Below, piece after piece: positions 23,857 through 33,271 of a DNA stretch of 41,220 nt (positions are counted from its first letter, which is position 1; every line of letters starts with the position of its first letter). Location: the NCBI GenBank assembly GCA_018819345.1, contig JAHJQG010000036.1, forward strand, positions 1 through 41,220. The letters run 5' to 3'. Origin of the DNA: Nanobdellota archaeon (GTDB taxonomy: Archaea > Nanobdellota > Nanobdellia > Woesearchaeales > CG1-02-33-12). Under the pieces are notes generated by a model, which was not told the origin of the DNA, made no database searches, and was given only the letters and a program-made list of their open reading frames with translations. Made by a program: the position numbers and the translations under genes.

Positions 23857-25443
23857 ATGGCAGTAAAAGATGAATATAATTTTATTTCTAATGAAATCCC
23901 TATAAAAATAAGGATTTACACAGAAAAAAAAGAGTTTGTGCCAATATATGATGTCTCTATATCCAGCATAAGCAAGAACACAGAGATAATACTTGAGAAG
24001 ATAAGGCAGGAGCTTATCACAGAGGTCAACCTTGGCATAATTGATATAATAGACATAAAGAAGAGCGATCTGATTGAACAGAGATTTAAGGAAACAATTG
24101 ACCTGTTAGTAAAAAAGCATTTCCCCGATGTTAACAAGAGAACAATGAAATTCCTTAAGTCATATCTAATACAAAAAAGCCTTGGCATGGGCAATATAGA
24201 AATCCTTATGAATGATAATAATCTTGAGGAGATAGCCATTAATAATGCAGAAGAGCCGGTCTGGATATATCATAGAAAGCATGGCTGGCTTAAGACAAAT
24301 ATAACCATTGAGAGTGAAGAGCAGATAAAGCACTATGCATCTTTAATAGGCAAGAAAGTAGGAAGGCAGATAACTGTCCTTGAGCCATTAATGGACGCTA
24401 ACCTCAGTACAGGCGATAGGGTAAACTCAACACTCTTGCCAATCTCACTCAAGGGAAACACAATAACCATAAGAAAGTTCGCAGCAAAGCCATGGACAAT
24501 TACAGACTTTATAAAGAACAAGACAATTTCTGCTGAGGCAGCAGCCCTTGTCTGGCTTGGTGTTCAGTATGAGTTATCAATAATAATATCTGGTGGAACT
24601 GCAACTGGAAAAACCTCTATGCTCAATGTTGTCTCAAACTTCTTCCCTCCAAACCAGAGAATAATATCAATTGAGGATACGCATGAGATACAACTGCCTA
24701 AATTTTTACATTGGATCCCCATGATAACAAGGCTGCCTAATCCCGAAGGAAGAGGTGCTATAACAATGCTTGACTTATTGGTTAATTCGCTTAGGATGAG
24801 GCCGGACAGGATTGTTGTTGGAGAGATAAGAAGAAAAAAAGAGGCAGAAGTACTATTTGAGGCAATTCACACAGGCCATTCTGTCTATGCAACTGTTCAT
24901 GCAAACGATACAAATGAAACAATAACAAGACTGACAAATCCCCCTATTGAGGTTCCAAAATCAATGCTCCCAGCTATTTCAATGATCCTAGTCCAGTACA
25001 GGAATAGGAGAACTGGAATAAGAAGAACCTTTCAGATATCAGAAATACTTCCTGACAGCAGCACAAGTGTTTTAATCCAGCTGAATATAAAGAAAGACAA
25101 GCTTGAAAAAGCAAATAATTCTGTTTCTGTTATGAAGACCCTGGAGATGTTCACTGGTATGACAAAGAATGAGATAAATAAAGATATCAAGGAAAAAGAG
25201 CTTGTTCTGAAATATCTTGTTAAACATAACATAGATACTGTTGATGATGTTGGAGGGGTTATGGCTGAGTACTATACAGATAAGGATAACTTCATGAAGA
25301 TTGTAAGATCAAACAAAGCACTTATGTTTGAGAAAAAAGAAACAGCAGAAATTGAAGAAAAGAAGAAATCTGTTAATTTAACTAAGAAAAAGGTGGCTCT
25401 AAAAAAGAAGAAAAGTGCTAGACCAATTAGGAAGAAAAGGTGA
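23857..25443 (+). CDS. Type IV pilus / Tad-type secretion ATPase
   Basis: 528 residues of the VirB11/PilT/FlaI ATPase family, the motor that powers filament assembly at the inner face of the membrane. The Walker A motif GGTATGKT is near 245-252, the Asp box reads ISIEDTHEI, the Walker B region is RIVVGEIRRKKEAEVLFEAI and the His box is HTGHSVYATVHAND. The N-terminal domain (about 1-200) is of the family type, and a basic Lys/Arg tail closes the protein. Its stop overlaps the first platform gene by four bases. Closest functional relatives are archaeal Epd/Tad-like motors, inferred from the split platform behind it. Confidence 0.95.
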   Translation: MAVKDEYNFISNEIPIKIRIYTEKKEFVPIYDVSISSISKNTEIILEKIRQELITEVNLGIIDIIDIKKSDLIEQRFKETIDLLVKKHFPDVNKRTMKFLKSYLIQKSLGMGNIEILMNDNNLEEIAINNAEEPVWIYHRKHGWLKTNITIESEEQIKHYASLIGKKVGRQITVLEPLMDANLSTGDRVNSTLLPISLKGNTITIRKFAAKPWTITDFIKNKTISAEAAALVWLGVQYELSIIISGGTATGKTSMLNVVSNFFPPNQRIISIEDTHEIQLPKFLHWIPMITRLPNPEGRGAITMLDLLVNSLRMRPDRIVVGEIRRKKEAEVLFEAIHTGHSVYATVHANDTNETITRLTNPPIEVPKSMLPAISMILVQYRNRRTGIRRTFQISEILPDSSTSVLIQLNIKKDKLEKANNSVSVMKTLEMFTGMTKNEINKDIKEKELVLKYLVKHNIDTVDDVGGVMAEYYTDKDNFMKIVRSNKALMFEKKETAEIEEKKKSVNLTKKKVALKKKKSARPIRKKR

Positions 25444-26267
25444 TTTATATCAGTAATGTATTAATCAAAAGGATTGCAAGGACTCTTCCTGGGCTTAACA
25501 CAAAGTTAAAACAAGCAGGCATGTTTGACACACCCGAGGAATTTGTCAAGAAGACACTCTTATCTACATTCTACCTTACAACAGGAATAACTGCCCTGGT
25601 TGTAACAGTACTTACCAAACTGGAGGTATTATCAAGCATAATCTATTTTGCTTTCCCGCTGTTTATGTTCTTCATTATGTTTTTCTACATGCTCAAGGTG
25701 CCTGATGTTAAGATATTAAGAAAGGAAAGAGAGATAAGCAGGGAGATTGTTTTTGCAGGCCGATTTCTTATAATAGAGCTTGAATCAGGGGTTTCTCTGT
25801 ATGATGCAATGGTCAATGTCTCAAAAAACTATAAAGTAATTGGAGAATACTTTAAGGAAATAATAGACAAGGTATCTATGGGAACAACAATGGAGGATGC
25901 AATAAATGAAACAATAGAAACAACGCCTTCATCAAACTTAACAAAAGTTTTGTGGCAGATACTTAACTCGCTTAGGACAGGGGCAGATATCTCAAGCTCG
26001 CTTTCAAGCATACTTGACCAAATTGTTCGTGAGCAAATCATTGAAGTAAAGGAATATGGAAGAAAGCTGAACCCATTGGCAATGTTCTATATGATGGTGG
26101 CAATTATAGTGCCTTCATTGGGCATAACAATGCTTATTGTACTTACAACATTTATCTCAATCAAGATTGATTTGGCTGCTTTGCTAACAATAGCATTATT
26201 TCTTGGATTTATTCAATATATGTTTCTCTCAATTATAAAATCCTCAAGACCTGCGGTGGAAATATGA
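25440..26267 (+). CDS. Pilus platform protein, T2SF domain (TadB/TadC-like), first copy
   Basis: 275 residues with one type II secretion F domain: cytoplasmic helices (REISREIVFAGRFLIIELESG through SSSLSSILDQI) between hydrophobic pairs at about 40-85 and 215-265. The GxSLYDA-type segment and the LRTGADIS stretch are typical. FlaJ/ArlJ is usually one long protein, but here the platform is divided into two adjacent genes as in Tad systems. It overlaps both neighbours by four bases. Confidence 0.9.
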   Translation: MIYISNVLIKRIARTLPGLNTKLKQAGMFDTPEEFVKKTLLSTFYLTTGITALVVTVLTKLEVLSSIIYFAFPLFMFFIMFFYMLKVPDVKILRKEREISREIVFAGRFLIIELESGVSLYDAMVNVSKNYKVIGEYFKEIIDKVSMGTTMEDAINETIETTPSSNLTKVLWQILNSLRTGADISSSLSSILDQIVREQIIEVKEYGRKLNPLAMFYMMVAIIVPSLGITMLIVLTTFISIKIDLAALLTIALFLGFIQYMFLSIIKSSRPAVEI

Positions 26268-27376
26268 AGATAAAAGAACTGTTTAAATCATCAAAAAAAA
26301 CAAAGGAGACAAAAGAAAAGAGTCAGGAAAAGAGTATTGAGGAAAGAGTCACGTTATACAGGAAGCTTCAGAAACAGAAAAAAAAGAAGTCGGTGATGGA
26401 GCACAGAAGGAATAGATTAAGGTATTACTTACAGAGAGCAGGTTTTGTTGTAGAATCAAACAAGTTATCAAAAATAATTTTTAACTTATGTGTTTTCCTG
26501 AATTTAATAATCTCATTTTACCTTATTTATCGTTTCTCAACTGACTTGAAATATGGTGTTTTATATGTTGGCCTTGTTATGTTTCTTGTATGGGCATTTT
26601 TATTTATTATGCTCCTGCTAATGCTGTGGTTACTATTTTATTTTATCATTGACCTAAGGATATTTAAGAGAAGGATTGGAATAGAAGATGTACTTGCAGA
26701 CTTTTTACAATTAACATCTGCTAATATAAGGGCAGGCATGCCTATTGACAGGGCATTATGGTATGCTGTAAGGCCGCAATTTGGGGTTTTAGCCAGTGAG
26801 ATAGAGATGGTTGCAAAAGAGACAATGAGTGGTGAAGATCTTGAGGGAGCTCTTAGAAAGTTTGCAGAAAAATATGATTCAATCATGCTAAAACGTTCAA
26901 TAAATCTTCTTGTTGAAGGTATAGCTGCTGGCGGTGAAATAGGTGATTTGCTTAATAAAATAGCAATTGATATACAAGAGTCAAGGATTATGAAGAAAGA
27001 GCTGTCAGCCAATGTCACAACATATGTCATATTCATTACATTTGCAACAATAGTTGCAGCACCATTATTGTTTGCATTGTCGAGCCATCTGCTTTTTATA
27101 GTAAGCAACCTTATGCTAAAGCTTGACGTACCTTCGGGAATAACAAATTTTTCTATCAATCTCTCTGGGGCTGGTATGTCTATTAAGGATTTTAGGATAT
27201 TTGCTATTACATGCCTTGTTATAACATCTTATTTTTCATCTGTGATAATTGCAACAATAAAAAAAGGGGAAATAAAAGCAGGAGTAAAATATATCCCAAT
27301 ATTCATGATCTCAACTATTGTGTTGTTCTTAATATTTTCAGTAGTTATTGGCAAGCTGTTTGGAAGCATTATCTGA
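26264..27376 (+). CDS. Pilus platform protein, T2SF domain, second copy
   Basis: 370 residues: a basic N-terminal tail (about 1-50), a helix pair (about 70-130), a T2SF cytoplasmic domain (IEDVLADFLQLTSANIRAGM through GGEIGDLLNKIAIDI) and further membrane helices to the C-terminus. It should pair with the previous protein in the membrane platform on which the ATPase acts. Last gene of the motor operon; cca follows with its own promoter. Confidence 0.9.
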   Translation: MKIKELFKSSKKTKETKEKSQEKSIEERVTLYRKLQKQKKKKSVMEHRRNRLRYYLQRAGFVVESNKLSKIIFNLCVFLNLIISFYLIYRFSTDLKYGVLYVGLVMFLVWAFLFIMLLLMLWLLFYFIIDLRIFKRRIGIEDVLADFLQLTSANIRAGMPIDRALWYAVRPQFGVLASEIEMVAKETMSGEDLEGALRKFAEKYDSIMLKRSINLLVEGIAAGGEIGDLLNKIAIDIQESRIMKKELSANVTTYVIFITFATIVAAPLLFALSSHLLFIVSNLMLKLDVPSGITNFSINLSGAGMSIKDFRIFAITCLVITSYFSSVIIATIKKGEIKAGVKYIPIFMISTIVLFLIFSVVIGKLFGSII

Positions 27377-27412
27377 TTTCTTTGGTTAGAAGCTATTTAA
27401 AAACATAAAACT

Positions 27413-27420
27413 TTTATAGA
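27413..27420 (+). promoter_or_regulatory. TATA box of cca
   Basis: TTTATAGA is centred about 25 bases before the cca ATG, again allowing a leaderless transcript. Confidence 0.45.
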
Positions 27421-27440
27421 AAACAGCTTTTGATGAATGT

Positions 27441-28685
27441 ATGGAGCTTTTAAAACAGATTATTGATGGGTTAAGGCCAAAAAAAGATGTGGTTGATAAA
27501 TGTACTACTGTTTTAGATAGCATAAACTCTGAAATCAAAAAAAAGAATATCAAAGCAAGGGCTGTTCTTGGCGGCTCTATAGCAAAGGGAACTTTCTTAA
27601 AAGATGATTATGACTGCGATATCTTTGTTAAGTTTAATTTAAATTACAAAAAAAGGGATATATCTGATTTGCTTGAGAAAGTGCTTAAGATTTTTCCAAA
27701 GGTTAACAGGATTCACGGCTCAAGGGATTATTTTAATTTCAGATCAAATGGAATAAGCTTTGAGATTGTTCCTGTTCTGGATATAAAAAAAGCAGAACAA
27801 GCAGTTAATATAACAGACTGCTCACCCTTGCATGTTAAATGGGTAAAGAATAAGCTAAAGAAAAATCTAAAATTAGCAGATGAGATAAGGCTGGCAAAGG
27901 CATTCTGCAAAGCATGCAAGGTCTATGGTGCAGAGTCATATTTAAGGGGATTTTCAGGCCATGTTTTAGATATATTGACAATTTATTACAATGGATTTAT
28001 ACCTTTACTGAAAAATGCTGTTAAATGGAAAGAGCGAGAGGTTATTGATTTCAATGATTACTACAATGGCCGTGCTTTGGAAAGACTGAATAAATCAAAA
28101 CTAGGCCCTCTTGTTGTGATTGACCCTATACAGCCGGAGAGAAATGCTGCTGCTGTTTTAAGCAGGAAAAATTTCCTTTTGTTTAGGAAATCTGCAAAGA
28201 ATTTTTTGAAAAAGCCATCAAAAAAGTTTTTTGAGAAAAAAGAAATTACCATTGATGAGCTTAAAGAGAAATCAAAGGGCAAAAATCTTGTTTTGCTTGA
28301 TGTTAAGGCACTTGATGGAAAAGAGGATGTTGTTGGCTCCAAGCTTTTGAAGGCATTTAACTATATAAATAAAAAACTGGTTTTAAATGGCTTTACTGTT
28401 TATGGCAATGGATGGAAATGGGATAAGAAAAAAAAGGCCTTGTTCTGGTTTATTTTAAAGGATGAGATTTTACCTGAATCATTCAAGCGTGTTGGGCCAC
28501 CAGTCAAAAATAAGGAAAATGTTAAAGCATTTATGAAAAAGCACAAAAAAACATTCATCCAGGGCAGAAGAATCTGCGCAAATGTAAAAAGAGAATTCAG
28601 AAAGCCTGAAAACCTGATTAAAGCCATGAAAAAAGCCAAATACCTTAAACAAAGGGCCAAAAAAATAGAAATATTTATATACTAG
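27441..28685 (+). CDS. cca: CCA-adding enzyme (class I, archaeal tRNA nucleotidyltransferase)
   Basis: 414 residues, normal for the archaeal enzyme, which builds or repairs the 3'-CCA of tRNA without a template. The nucleotidyltransferase motif is VLGGSIAKGTFLKDDYDCDIF, with GS at 45-46 and Asp58/Asp60. The tRNA-binding central region (LRLAKAFCKACK, ESYLRGFSGHVLDIL) and the C-terminal tail domain follow. The gene stands between the pilus motor operon and a pilin gene but is unrelated to them. Confidence 0.95.
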   Translation: MELLKQIIDGLRPKKDVVDKCTTVLDSINSEIKKKNIKARAVLGGSIAKGTFLKDDYDCDIFVKFNLNYKKRDISDLLEKVLKIFPKVNRIHGSRDYFNFRSNGISFEIVPVLDIKKAEQAVNITDCSPLHVKWVKNKLKKNLKLADEIRLAKAFCKACKVYGAESYLRGFSGHVLDILTIYYNGFIPLLKNAVKWKEREVIDFNDYYNGRALERLNKSKLGPLVVIDPIQPERNAAAVLSRKNFLLFRKSAKNFLKKPSKKFFEKKEITIDELKEKSKGKNLVLLDVKALDGKEDVVGSKLLKAFNYINKKLVLNGFTVYGNGWKWDKKKKALFWFILKDEILPESFKRVGPPVKNKENVKAFMKKHKKTFIQGRRICANVKREFRKPENLIKAMKKAKYLKQRAKKIEIFIY

Positions 28686-28697
28686 TTTCTTAATAAA

Positions 28698-28705
28698 TTA
28701 TATAC
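28698..28705 (+). promoter_or_regulatory. TATA box of the pilin gene at 28728
   Basis: TTATATAC is centred about 26 bases before the ATG. The surrounding TATACTAATATA also resembles sequence before the pilin genes near 17260. Confidence 0.45.
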
Positions 28706-28727
28706 TAATATACAAAAAGGTATAAGC

Positions 28728-29219
28728 ATGAAAAAAGCACAAATCCATGGCCAGGTATTTATCTATATTCTAACCTTAATAATAACAGCTGCTATATTGC
28801 TTTATGGCTATAATGCAATAACAAGCATTAGCACTAAAGCAGAACAGGTTGAGTTTGTAAAATTTAAAAATGACCTAAAACAAGATTTTGAAAAAATAAG
28901 CACTGACTATGGCTCTGTAGAGGTAGAAACCTATTCTGTCCCATCAAAAGTAAAGGAAATCTGCTTTTACCAGGAGGGTGAGGATGTTGATTTTCATCCA
29001 CTTCCTGATGATTTAAATCCTTTAATAAAAGATTCAATATCTGATGAAACAGGCAATAATGTTTTTCTTGTTATTGGTGATGCAATAGAACCCATGAACC
29101 TTGGTAGGATAGAGATTAGCAATGAGGGCTACAACATGGTCTGCATAAAGCCAAGTGGAAACCGGCTTAAGCTAAGGTTAGAAGGCCGGGGAGATGGAGT
29201 TTTGGTTGAGAAAGCTTAA
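28728..29219 (+). CDS. Prepilin-like protein
   Basis: 163 residues starting MKKAQIHGQVFIYILTLIIT: the Lys-Lys-Ala-Gln leader and hydrophobic helix of archaeal prepilins, with Gln instead of Glu at +5. The outer domain is beta-rich with two Cys (EICFYQ, MVCIKP). The cysteine-rich surface protein follows 39 bases downstream and may be displayed together with it. Confidence 0.75.
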   Translation: MKKAQIHGQVFIYILTLIITAAILLYGYNAITSISTKAEQVEFVKFKNDLKQDFEKISTDYGSVEVETYSVPSKVKEICFYQEGEDVDFHPLPDDLNPLIKDSISDETGNNVFLVIGDAIEPMNLGRIEISNEGYNMVCIKPSGNRLKLRLEGRGDGVLVEKA

Positions 29220-29258
29220 TTATTAAAAAATTAAAAATATCCTGAGGTGTATAAAAAA

Positions 29259-32204
29259 ATGGAAAATAAAATTTTAGGTAAAAAAGTAAGATTTTTTTGT
29301 TTTGCTGTGATATTGTTGATATTTTTATTGTCTATAATAACTTTGCCATTAGTAACAGGTTATGATGATCCTGGTCCTATTACACACAAGGAATGTGTAA
29401 ATGGGGAGTGCAAAGAGGTGTCTGGCTCCGGACGCAATACTTGCAAGTATGATAGTCAATGTACTCACAAGGAATGCGTAAATGGGCGTTGTGAAAGTGT
29501 TATTGGTCAAGGAATTAATAAATGCAATTATCCAAGTGATTGCAAGGATGAAGAAAAATGTTCCTGTATGGCTTGTGTAGGAGGCTGTGATCCTGGCTGC
29601 AAAATGCAGACCTTTTATGGAGATGACTGCCCTTGCGTTGATGACTGCTCCGAATGCGGCGGTGAAGGTCCTGACGAACCACTAGTACCAACACCAAAGT
29701 GTGGAAATAATATAAAAGAATATGGTGAAGAATGTGATGGCACTGATGTCGGTTACTGCACAAATGGTTGTGATACTAATTGTAAATGCAAACCCTCATT
29801 AAGTTCAGTATGCACAGACTCAGATAATGGAAAAGATTATTATAAAAAAGGAACAGGTGAAGGATGGAATACAGATACTGAAAAAGTTTCTTTTTACGAT
29901 ACTTGTTATAAAAGTTATTGGGCAAATTTAGTTGATTCTTGTGAAGGTAATGATTGTTATTTAGCTGAAAAATATTGTGATGGAAAATATGTAAAAACTG
30001 AGTTAAGTATACCTTGCCCTAATGGGTGTAATGATGGAGCATGCATAAAAGGAAAAGAACCTTATTGTAGTGCAATAGGAACAAGAAGTGAGGGTTGGTA
30101 TCAAAATAATAAATTAATTAAATGGGATAACTGTAAGGGATGTCACGCAATTTGTAAAGCTATTGGCACAAAATCAGAGGGTTGGTATAGTTCTTGCACA
30201 AACTCATTAATAAAATATGAGAAATGTGGTGTTACAATAACAAATTGTGTTGGAGAAGGTGAGAAAGGTTCTGTGTTTAATGCTGACCCTAATGATGATG
30301 TTTGTTGTGCAGGATTAGAAAAAATAAAGGATTCAGTTCCAATTTCATATCCAGTAAAAGGATGTGCTTTGAGTAGAAGTGGTTTTGTATGCACTAACTG
30401 TGGAGATGGCAGATGCGGTTTAGGAGAAAACTACTGCAACTGTCCAGAGGATTGTAAAGAAGAGGAAGAAATACCTTGTAACACACAAGAGATTTTTGCA
30501 AAATGTGATTCTCTTAAGGATAGCTATAAATCATTTTCTTGTAAGACAGTAAAACCATGTGGGCGCTATGTTCTGTTTAGTGACATAACAACAAGTTGCC
30601 CTGATATACTTTCAACCCCCTATTGCAGTGCAGGAGATTGCTATGGTGTGAAAAAAGATAGTACTGATGATCCTTCCCCACAACCAGAGTGTATAAAAGA
30701 GGGTGAATTGGGATGGCCTCCTGCTGTTTGCTGTAAGGGCCTTAAAAATGTGGGTAATTCTAAACCAGTTAATGGAGTATGTACAAGTTATAAGAATCCT
30801 AGTTTTGTATGCACAAAGTGTGGAGATGGCAACTGTGGTTTAGGTGAGAATTACTGCAATTGTCCAGAGGATTGTAAAGAAGAAACAATATGCACAGACT
30901 CTGATGGTGGTAAGGATTATTATGTTAAAGGAACAGCAAGTGGTGAAGCTTATTGGAAAGATGAATATGTAACTAAGACAGATGCTTGCTATAATTGCAA
31001 TAATTTAGCTGTTACATTTGATTCTTGTGATACTGGACCTGATTGTTGTGTTTCTGACTGGTATTGTAATATGGATGGTAAAGTATCTTCAGCATCTCTT
31101 AATTGCCCATATGGCTGTGAGGATGGAGCCTGTATTGAGGAAGGAACAGAAAAAATGAAGATTGATGGCAGATATTTAATACTAAATGAAAACTTCCAAG
31201 ATGATGTCTATTCATCACCTATTGCCTTTTACACAGGTGTTCTTCCAATTGGAAAGATAGTGAGAACATTAATTAACTTTGATTTAAGTGGTCTTGAAAA
31301 CAAGGAGATAAAAAAGGCAGGGTTAGTAATAAACAAGATACCAATGCTGCACGGAGAGGAATATGGAAAACAAACAACAGAAGTGCATAAAGTCATGGAA
31401 AAATGGTATTTCCACAGTGCAAGCTGGAACAATCAGCCAAGGTTTGATACAACAATAGTCAGTTCACAAGAGATAAATGAGAATGGAAAATATACATTTG
31501 ATATAACACAAATAATGGATTACTTAATCAAACATGAATCTGGAGTATTGCTCAAAGCAGAGAATGAAGAAGAAACTAACCTGAAGAAATTTGATGAGGC
31601 ATACCTAAACATCTGGTACACTGCAGAGGAAGAAGAAACAAAAAGCTGTAAAGAAATGGGTGGCAACTGCAGATATCTGTTTGGATGCAAGAGTGATGAA
31701 GCAGAATCAGACTATGAATGTCCATTCTGGGGAAAATGCTGCATGCCTTATGAACCTAAATGCATAGATGATGATGAGAACTGCCCAGATGGATGCACTA
31801 TAGAAAACGACAATGACTGTGAACCAGAAATTCCAGAAATATTTGATTGTGGAAATGCTGGTCCTGATAATCCTGATTCAGAAACAGCTGGTCAATGTTT
31901 CATAGAAAAATTTGATGAATGTAGTCCTGCAAATTATTCTGTTTCAATAGACCTTGGACCACTTGGTGGCTTAACAACATATTACTATGAAATAATTGGT
32001 CATGAGAATGAGCTTTGTAAAATGAAAACAAAATATCTTGCAGTTATAAATCCAGAATGGGTTGGAAAAGAAATGATTTGCAATTATAACAATTCCAAAG
32101 AACTTACAGAAGCTAGTCAAGAGGTTTTCGATAGTTTTAATGAAGATGAAGAATTAGGAGACTGTGAAGGTGCATTGTATTATCTTATTAAAAACCCAGA
32201 GTAA
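29259..32204 (+). CDS. Giant cysteine-rich surface protein with DNRLRE-like domain
   Basis: About 980 residues from the ATG at 29259, which follows a GAGGTG ribosome-binding site. A hydrophobic signal or anchor (about 10-32) leads to many repeated Cys-rich units: a KECVNGxC pair near the start, an AIGTxSEGWY pair in the middle, a CTDSDxGKDYY pair and a nearly identical CGDGxCGLGENYCNCPEDC pair. A DNRLRE-like beta domain follows (about 635-790, with FDLSGL, VMEKWYFHSASWNNQP and FDITQIMDYL), then more Cys clusters. The repeats should form many disulfides outside the cell. An adhesin or sheath component is likely; the ligand is unknown. Confidence 0.8.
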   Translation: MENKILGKKVRFFCFAVILLIFLLSIITLPLVTGYDDPGPITHKECVNGECKEVSGSGRNTCKYDSQCTHKECVNGRCESVIGQGINKCNYPSDCKDEEKCSCMACVGGCDPGCKMQTFYGDDCPCVDDCSECGGEGPDEPLVPTPKCGNNIKEYGEECDGTDVGYCTNGCDTNCKCKPSLSSVCTDSDNGKDYYKKGTGEGWNTDTEKVSFYDTCYKSYWANLVDSCEGNDCYLAEKYCDGKYVKTELSIPCPNGCNDGACIKGKEPYCSAIGTRSEGWYQNNKLIKWDNCKGCHAICKAIGTKSEGWYSSCTNSLIKYEKCGVTITNCVGEGEKGSVFNADPNDDVCCAGLEKIKDSVPISYPVKGCALSRSGFVCTNCGDGRCGLGENYCNCPEDCKEEEEIPCNTQEIFAKCDSLKDSYKSFSCKTVKPCGRYVLFSDITTSCPDILSTPYCSAGDCYGVKKDSTDDPSPQPECIKEGELGWPPAVCCKGLKNVGNSKPVNGVCTSYKNPSFVCTKCGDGNCGLGENYCNCPEDCKEETICTDSDGGKDYYVKGTASGEAYWKDEYVTKTDACYNCNNLAVTFDSCDTGPDCCVSDWYCNMDGKVSSASLNCPYGCEDGACIEEGTEKMKIDGRYLILNENFQDDVYSSPIAFYTGVLPIGKIVRTLINFDLSGLENKEIKKAGLVINKIPMLHGEEYGKQTTEVHKVMEKWYFHSASWNNQPRFDTTIVSSQEINENGKYTFDITQIMDYLIKHESGVLLKAENEEETNLKKFDEAYLNIWYTAEEEETKSCKEMGGNCRYLFGCKSDEAESDYECPFWGKCCMPYEPKCIDDDENCPDGCTIENDNDCEPEIPEIFDCGNAGPDNPDSETAGQCFIEKFDECSPANYSVSIDLGPLGGLTTYYYEIIGHENELCKMKTKYLAVINPEWVGKEMICNYNNSKELTEASQEVFDSFNEDEELGDCEGALYYLIKNPE

Positions 32205-32215
32205 CATTGAAAACC

Positions 32216-32223
32216 TTTATATA
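32216..32223 (+). promoter_or_regulatory. TATA box for the gene at 32247
   Basis: TTTATATA with GAAAACC just upstream (BRE-like), centred about 27 bases before the ATG. Confidence 0.55.
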
Positions 32224-32246
32224 CATCTTTTATATTTTTTAAATTT

Positions 32247-32708
32247 ATGATTAATAATCTATTGTATTTAATATTCATAACACTATTGCCTTTTCTTGAG
32301 TTAAGGGCAAGCATACCCTACGGCATTAATGTCTTAAGGATGCCCTGGCTTACTGTTTTCATAGTCTGCGTCATAGCCAACATAATCCTTGGAATCATTA
32401 TATATTTCCTGCTTGACAGGTTTGTCCATTTTTTCCTAAGATATAAAATATTCTCCATACCTTATAATAAAATTGTTGTGAGAACACAGAAAAAAATACA
32501 AAAATCTGTTGATAAATATGGTGAGTTTGGAGTTGCATTATTCATAGGCGTTCCCTTGCCTGGCTCGGGTGTTTATTCAGGAGCATTGGGAGCTTATGTG
32601 ATTGGCCTCAAGTTCAAAAAATTCATAATAGCAGACATAATCGGAGTCTTGATAGCAGGCATAATAGTAACAATAATAAGCACAGGTGTTCTACAATTAA
32701 TATCATAA
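32247..32708 (+). CDS. COG2426 family small membrane protein (Sm_multidrug_ex)
   Basis: 153 residues with the family's landmarks: LPFLELRASIPYGI near the start and GVPLPGSGVYSGALGAYVIG near 108-127, with four hydrophobic segments. The family was once called a small multidrug exporter, but its transport role is not established and a link with membrane lipids is possible. The PAP2 phosphatase and dolichol-kinase-like genes follow without gaps, so it is the first gene of a likely lipid operon. Confidence 0.85.
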   Translation: MINNLLYLIFITLLPFLELRASIPYGINVLRMPWLTVFIVCVIANIILGIIIYFLLDRFVHFFLRYKIFSIPYNKIVVRTQKKIQKSVDKYGEFGVALFIGVPLPGSGVYSGALGAYVIGLKFKKFIIADIIGVLIAGIIVTIISTGVLQLIS

Positions 32709-32743
32709 AAAAATATTATTGGGCAATAATAGCATTTGTTCTG

Positions 32744-33271
32744 TTGGTTAGTTTTTTAATTGATAATACAATATTAAAAATAATCCCTCTAATTAAAAAT
32801 CCTATTTTGAATTATCTTTCTGCATTATTTACAAATTTCAGCTCTGTATTTGTTATTATAATAGTTTTAATATCCTTGTTTCTGCTTAATAAAAAGAAGA
32901 GGAAATTGGCTTTGCCTTTGGGAATAAGCTTTATTTTTTCTTATGTGATAACCTATGTATTAAAGTTCATAATAGCAAGGCCAAGGCCTTTAGGCATTAT
33001 AAAAACCTTGCCATTAATAAACCTAATTGATTACTCTTTTCCAAGCGCTCATGCAGCTGTTGCCTTTGCAGCACTTCCAATCCTTAATAAAACATATCCA
33101 AAGCTGAAATGGCTCTTGATTTCATCTGCATCATTTATAGCATTTAGCAGGATTTATATAGGAGTTCACTATCTAAGTGATGTTTTGGCAGGAGCATTCA
33201 TAGGATATTTCACAAGTATTTTCATAACAAAGCTGAAAGAGAGAAAATGGAAATCAACAGGTTTGAGATAA
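32744..33271 (+). CDS. PAP2-type membrane phosphatase
   Basis: A lipid-phosphate phosphatase of the PAP2 superfamily: K-x6-RP in KFIIARPRP, PSAHA with the acid His, and SRIYIGVHYLSDV with the nucleophile His. It could act on polyprenyl or phosphatidyl phosphates. The first normal start is TTG at 32744, but this cuts a membrane helix in half; the frame continues upstream as KKYYWAIIAFVLLVSF. An ATT at 32696, seven bases after AGGTG, may be the true start, overlapping the previous gene. It overlaps the next gene by 25 bases. Confidence 0.9.
   Translation: MVSFLIDNTILKIIPLIKNPILNYLSALFTNFSSVFVIIIVLISLFLLNKKKRKLALPLGISFIFSYVITYVLKFIIARPRPLGIIKTLPLINLIDYSFPSAHAAVAFAALPILNKTYPKLKWLLISSASFIAFSRIYIGVHYLSDVLAGAFIGYFTSIFITKLKERKWKSTGLR

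Noticed and set aside
29259-32204. Repeats in the Cys-rich gene as a CRISPR-like array
   Set aside because: They are in-frame protein repeats with variable spacing inside a continuous coding frame.
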